In this document: one piece after another, positions 60,499 through 64,000 of the stretch
Position numbering within the stretch: the first letter of the stretch is position 1
Layout of the letters: the number at the start of each line of letters is the position of its first letter
Made by a program: the position numbers and the translations under genes
From: Streptomyces sp. SID13031
Lineage (GTDB): Bacteria; Actinomycetota; Actinomycetes; Propionibacteriales; Kribbellaceae
Direction: 5' to 3'
DNA length: 64,000 nt
Assembly (NCBI RefSeq): GCF_010548305.1
Contig: NZ_JAAGLV010000020.1
Span: 94,227-158,226 of the forward strand
Notes under the pieces: generated by a model
Told to the model about the DNA's origin: nothing
Database searches by the model: none
What the model saw: the letters and a program-made list of their open reading frames with translations, nothing else

Positions 60499-61281
60499 TC
60501 AGACCGTCTTGATGGAGCCGGCGTCGATCAGATAGTCGGCGCCGATGATGCTTGCCGTCCGGGGTGAGCAGAGTTGGACGACGAGCGCCGCGACCTCGGC
60601 GGGCTCGATCAGGCGACCGGTCAGCATGCCGACCTGCTGCGGCAGTCCCGCGAGCAGGTGCTCCTGCGGAATCCCGAGCTGCCGCGCGAGCTGACCGCCG
60701 TACCCGGCTGGGTCTTCCCACAGCGCAGTACGGACCGGGCCGGGTGAGACGGTGTTGACCCGTACGCCCTGCGGTCCGAACTCCTCGGCCAGTGCTTTGC
60801 CCAGCGCGGTGAGCGAGGCCTTCGCCGTCGTGTAGGCGACCGGTCCGGCGGAGGGCATCCGGGCACCGTTCGACGAGATGTTGACGATCGCGCCGGACCG
60901 CCGGATCAGGCTCGGCAACGCCGCCCGAGTCACCTTGACCGCGGCGAAGAAGTTCAGGTCGAAGATCTGCTGCCAGGCCTCGTCCTGGAAGTCGAGGAAC
61001 CCGGCCGTCCCATCGCCGTCGCCACCCCCGACGTTGTTCACCAGCAGGTCGATCTCACCGAGCTCCTCGAGCGCCGATGCCACCAGCCGCTGCGGCCCAG
61101 CTGCGTCCGACAGGTCAACCTGTACTGCGAACGCGCCCGTCGCCCGGAGCTCCGCAGTACTGGTGCGGGCCGCTGCGACGACGCGGACGCCCTCCTCGAC
61201 GAGGTGCTCGACGACAGCCAGGCCGATCCCCCGGCTCGCACCGGTGACCAGAGCCGTCTTGTCCTTCAACTGGAGATCCAT
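60499..61281 (-). CDS. SDR family oxidoreductase
   Basis: A 260-aa short-chain dehydrogenase/reductase. The cofactor motif is TGASRGIG (residues 14-21), NNVGGG is the NNAG-equivalent, and the catalytic set is Ser in IVNISS, then Tyr and Lys in AYTTAKAS. An Arg in the AAAARTS region favours NADP(H). It is divergent from a TetR gene with a clear operator between them, so it is probably under that regulator. Substrate unknown. Confidence 0.9.
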   Translation of the reverse strand: MDLQLKDKTALVTGASRGIGLAVVEHLVEEGVRVVAAARTSTAELRATGAFAVQVDLSDAAGPQRLVASALEELGEIDLLVNNVGGGDGDGTAGFLDFQDEAWQQIFDLNFFAAVKVTRAALPSLIRRSGAIVNISSNGARMPSAGPVAYTTAKASLTALGKALAEEFGPQGVRVNTVSPGPVRTALWEDPAGYGGQLARQLGIPQEHLLAGLPQQVGMLTGRLIEPAEVAALVVQLCSPRTASIIGADYLIDAGSIKTV

Positions 61282-61334
61282 GAGCGGAAGCCTCTCGCTA
61301 GTTGCATCTGGAGTGATGTCGAAAACGTACTACA

Positions 61335-61352
61335 TGCAACACCATTGTTGCA
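61335..61352. promoter_or_regulatory. Putative TetR operator between SDR and tetR
   Basis: TGCAACA (61335-61341) and TGTTGCA (61346-61352) form a dyad with a four-base centre (CCAT), midway in the 111-bp divergent region. A related AGTTGCA half-site lies near 61299-61305. It is probably bound by the adjacent TetR to control both genes. Confidence 0.65.
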
Positions 61353-61392
61353 AGTAACCAGGAAGGCGCGACCTTGGAGTAGTCTTTGAGGT

Positions 61393-61989
61393 ATGAGTGA
61401 AGTAGCTGCCCGTCCACTGCGCGCGGACGCCGAACGGACCGTGCGGACGATCATGGAGGCCGCCGAGCGGACCCTCGGCCGGAACCCGGCGGCGACGATG
61501 GAAGACATCGCGGCCGCGGCCGGGGTAGCCCGGACGACCGTGCACCGGCGGTTCGCGACCCGCGAGGCGCTGATCGCGGCGATGGCGACGTGGGCGACCC
61601 AGCAGCTCGCCGACGCGGTCGACGCGGCCCGGCCGGAGTCGTCACCGCCGCTGGTCGCGCTCTACCAGGCGACGGCGAACGTCCTGCAGGTCAAGATCTC
61701 CTGGGGCTTCTCGATGAACAGCGCCTTCGCGCAGGGCAGCGAGAGCGAGCGGATCCACGCCGGCGTGGTCGAACGCTGCGACCAGCTGTTCCGCCGCACC
61801 CAGGAGATCGGCATCCTCCGCGCGGACGTCGATCCGGTCTGGGCGCGCCGCGTGTACTACGCCTTGATCCACGAGGTCTGCCAGGACGTCTCGAACACCG
61901 GCACAGCCGACGCCGACACCGATGCGCTCGCAACCCAACTGATCGACACCCTGCTGCACGGCGTCGGCACCCCGGCCACCCAGCTCTGA
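61393..61989 (+). CDS. TetR/AcrR family transcriptional regulator
   Basis: A 198-aa regulator. The HTH lies at residues 15-60 (TVRTIMEAAERTLGRNP, DIAAAAGVARTTVHRRFATREAL). The C-terminal domain has no recognisable ligand signature. It is divergent from the SDR gene, with the TGCAACA dyad between them. This is the standard arrangement for a local repressor. Confidence 0.88.
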   Translation: MSEVAARPLRADAERTVRTIMEAAERTLGRNPAATMEDIAAAAGVARTTVHRRFATREALIAAMATWATQQLADAVDAARPESSPPLVALYQATANVLQVKISWGFSMNSAFAQGSESERIHAGVVERCDQLFRRTQEIGILRADVDPVWARRVYYALIHEVCQDVSNTGTADADTDALATQLIDTLLHGVGTPATQL

Positions 61990-62069
61990 GCCGACGGCGA
62001 CCCGCTGGGACGTGGAGCAAAGGGTTGGGAGCTCAGCGGGACGCTCCCGGGCGCTGGCTCCCCAGCACG

Positions 62070-63860
62070 TCAGGTTTGGTTCGGTTGTGGATCGTCTGTT
62101 GATGGCCATGGTGGTGGTGTGGGGCAGGTCGGGAGCCAGGGGGTGGCGGGGTTGTTGCGGTAGCGCCGGCCGGTGGGGCTGGTCCAGGTGTGACTGCCGC
62201 CGGGGTTGGGGTGGATCTGCCAGCCGCCTTCGTGCTTGAGGCGGTGGTGGTGCCTGCACAGGCACCACAGGTTGGCCGCGGTGGTGCGTCCACCGGCGGC
62301 GAATGCGGTCCGGTGGTCGAGGTCGGTGAATTCCGCAGGCCGATTGCAGCCCGGGAATCGACAAACGCGATCTCGCAGCCGGACATACCTGTCCAATGCT
62401 GCTGATGGTGTGTATCGGTCGGGATCACTCGGGGGTGGTTGGTCGGTGATCTGGACTTCGATGCGTGAACCACCGCTGCAGGTCGCGGCGGCGGGAGCAG
62501 CAGCAGGCGTCGTACCGGCGTCGGCGTTCGCCATGCGGGCTTCGGTGTCGGCGGTGCGGGCGCGGTGGATCGCCGCGCCTGGGCGGGAGCTGTTGGGGGT
62601 GGCGGGAAGGTTCGGCAGCAGGGTGCGCGCGAGGGCCCTGAGGAGATGCTTGTGCAGCGAGCTCTGCGGGATGGGGCCGTGGTGGTCGGCCTCGCCTCCG
62701 GTGGATTCCTCGCCGTTGATCAGCGCGCGCACCTCGGCCCCGGTCGCATGGATGACGACAGCGGCGTCGGCCCCGACCACTGTCTCGTCCATCACCTCGC
62801 GATCGCGAGACAGGTCGTGATCGGGCGAAGGTCCGCGATCGGCGCAGGGTCCAGGATTGCTATTGCTATTGCTATTGCTATTGCTATTGCTATTGCTATT
62901 GCTATTGCTATTGCCGTCGTTGTGGCGCGCCGCGCTCTGGGGGTGCTCGGCGTCGGCAGAGGTGTGGTTGGGGCGCTTGGTGCGCGGGAGGAGACGGCTG
63001 AGGGCGATGTCGTTGCGGAGCTGGTCCATGGTGCGGGTGTCGCCCTGGCGGCGCAGGTGGACCGCGGCGCGCGACAGGCTGGTCATTACCGCGGCAGAGT
63101 CGACGGCATCGTGGTCGTGGACCAGGTCGGCTCTGCCGAGGTCGTTGGTGTGCATCCGCACGGATCGCTCGTCATCGGCGCGCTGGTGGACCTTGTCGGC
63201 CGCGGCCGGGGACCGCTGGGCGGCCTCGCGCTGGCAGGCCTTCTTGATGCCCGCCAGTTGGTTGTTCCGGGCCCAGTCCAGGATCGCGGCTTCGGCGGCG
63301 TGGATGTCGTCGATGTCGTCCAGGACCGACAGTTCGTCCACGATGGTGAACGCCGCCCGTTCGGTCAGGATGCCTTCGGTCAGTGCGTGCAGAGTCGCCG
63401 GGAAGTTGTGGACGAGCTCACAAGACGTGTGGATCCGGCGCATCGCGTGTCCACGGTGCACCTGGAGGACCAGGGCGATCTCGTCGGCGACCGACCGCAA
63501 GTCACCGGCGATCCAGCGACGTTCACCCGCGGTTGCGGGCCGGTCGCCCGGTGCCGGGCGGCGGTGTCCCAGATCTGCTGAGACACCCTGCAGGGAGTCG
63601 TCGAACCCGGCAACCGCCTCGGCCTCCAAGGCGGCCAGGCGAGCCTTCAGCAGGCCGATCGCCTCTAGCCGGTCGAGCCACCCGTGACCGGTCAGCTGCG
63701 CGGTGTCCTGGTGGACAACGGCCGCATACAGCAACGATCCGTGATCGGAGTCGCCCTCCACGTCGTACCGCATCAAGCACTCCAGCCGGGGCCGCCCGGC
63801 AACCTGCCGCACTGGGCGCGGTGGCCCGCCGGTCGGCTGATCGCTCGGATGCCTGCTCAT
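62070..63860 (-). CDS. DUF222 domain HNH endonuclease (13E12 repeat family type)
   Basis: A 596-aa protein. The DUF222 helical domain covers about residues 40-300. The HNH nuclease domain is near the C-terminus (about 510-575: CRFPGCNRP, TDLDHRTAFAAGG, NLWCLCRHHHRLKH), with the Cys pairs and His residues of a zinc-bound HNH. The two domains are joined by a variable linker that contains a 19-residue Asn-Ser repeat (residues 317-335) encoded by a hexanucleotide repeat. Such genes occur in many copies in actinobacteria, often near mobile DNA. Their cellular role is not established. Confidence 0.85.
   Translation of the reverse strand: MSRHPSDQPTGGPPRPVRQVAGRPRLECLMRYDVEGDSDHGSLLYAAVVHQDTAQLTGHGWLDRLEAIGLLKARLAALEAEAVAGFDDSLQGVSADLGHRRPAPGDRPATAGERRWIAGDLRSVADEIALVLQVHRGHAMRRIHTSCELVHNFPATLHALTEGILTERAAFTIVDELSVLDDIDDIHAAEAAILDWARNNQLAGIKKACQREAAQRSPAAADKVHQRADDERSVRMHTNDLGRADLVHDHDAVDSAAVMTSLSRAAVHLRRQGDTRTMDQLRNDIALSRLLPRTKRPNHTSADAEHPQSAARHNDGNSNSNSNSNSNSNSNSNSNPGPCADRGPSPDHDLSRDREVMDETVVGADAAVVIHATGAEVRALINGEESTGGEADHHGPIPQSSLHKHLLRALARTLLPNLPATPNSSRPGAAIHRARTADTEARMANADAGTTPAAAPAAATCSGGSRIEVQITDQPPPSDPDRYTPSAALDRYVRLRDRVCRFPGCNRPAEFTDLDHRTAFAAGGRTTAANLWCLCRHHHRLKHEGGWQIHPNPGGSHTWTSPTGRRYRNNPATPWLPTCPTPPPWPSTDDPQPNQT
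62856..62914. repeat. Hexanucleotide tandem repeat (TATTGC)9
   Basis: Nine perfect copies of TATTGC (62861-62914) plus a partial copy. On the coding strand they read as alternating Asn and Ser codons (AAT AGC). The unit keeps the reading frame, so copy-number change would only alter linker length. The repeat is A/T-rich compared with the surrounding gene. Confidence 0.95.
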
Positions 63861-64000
63861 GAATCGAGCATACGTGGCTCTCCTCGGGCTTCTGTGGGTC
63901 TGCCGGTGACCGAGGAGGGTCTTTTTGTTGTCTGGTTGGGCTTTGCGGTGTGTTGGCCCGTGAAATGAGCGACGCGCACGTGTTCGCGCTTTAGGTTCGG
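63861..64000. other. Terminal non-coding stretch
   Basis: The 140 bases between the start of the HNH gene and the window edge hold the HNH gene promoter region. I see no further gene, repeat or hairpin that I can support. Confidence 0.5.

Noticed and set aside
62856..62914. CRISPR-like or satellite array
   Set aside because: The unit is six bases with no spacers and lies in frame within a coding sequence, so it is a simple sequence repeat.
1..64000. Mobile element, prophage or genomic island boundary
   Set aside because: No transposase, integrase, tRNA or target-site duplication was recognised. The accessory modules lie between conserved respiratory genes without sharp composition breaks that I can judge by eye.

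Overview
The window is high-GC actinobacterial DNA. The gene content and the order of the respiratory genes match a Kribbella-like member of the Propionibacteriales. This is inferred from gene content and codon use; no rRNA or other marker is present. There is no prophage, integrase, IS element, CRISPR array or tRNA that I can recognise. All stretches without a gene are shorter than 300 bp.

Respiratory core, about 1-6.6 kb and 15.8-32 kb. The left edge carries the start of a complex I operon (nuoA-B-C-D on the minus strand, nuoD cut by the window edge). Next come menaquinone genes: a geranylgeranyl-reductase-type quinone reductase (menJ), the menG methyltransferase, menF with a translationally coupled metallo-beta-lactamase-fold hydrolase, the overlapping set menE-menC-menD, and menA. 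Further on lies a seven-gene minus-strand operon, hemL - histidine phosphatase - TlpA-like thioredoxin - ccdA - resB - ccsB - DUF4229 protein, for heme synthesis and cytochrome c maturation. From memory, this arrangement resembles the Rv0524-Rv0561c region of Mycobacterium tuberculosis. menB and a DHNA-CoA thioesterase are not in the window.

Inserted among these are accessory modules. They are an ABC-2 transporter with a DesK/DesR-type two-component system (6.7-10.2 kb), an acetyltransferase gene followed by a truncated copy of itself (10.3-11.7 kb), a PadR regulator with a drug-type ABC transporter and a striking AT-rich operator (11.8-14.2 kb), an MptB-like mannosyltransferase, a cysteine-synthase-fold lyase, an M48 protease, a GNAT, and a TetR/DHA2 efflux pair whose operator is visible in the promoter spacer.

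32-39 kb holds secreted or envelope functions: a lytic transglycosylase, a GT39 glycosyltransferase flanked by 33-bp imperfect direct repeats, an F420-type luciferase-like oxidoreductase, and a secreted subtilase-like protein with an unusual catalytic centre.

39-50.7 kb is a compact biosynthetic locus of two genes: a 3495-residue hybrid PKS-NRPS (fatty-acid ligase-ACP-KS-AT-ACP-luciferase-like monooxygenase-C-A-PCP-C) and an MFS exporter whose gene overlaps it. This is the best candidate for an undescribed system in the window.

50.8-64 kb is a set of singletons: a secreted GH3 glycosidase with LacI-type palindromes upstream, an MMPL transporter, a GlxA-type regulator with a cysteine hydrolase, a Tat-exported aldose epimerase, a degraded GlxA/GrpB composite pseudogene, an SDR with a divergent TetR and operator, and a DUF222-HNH endonuclease carrying an in-frame hexanucleotide repeat.
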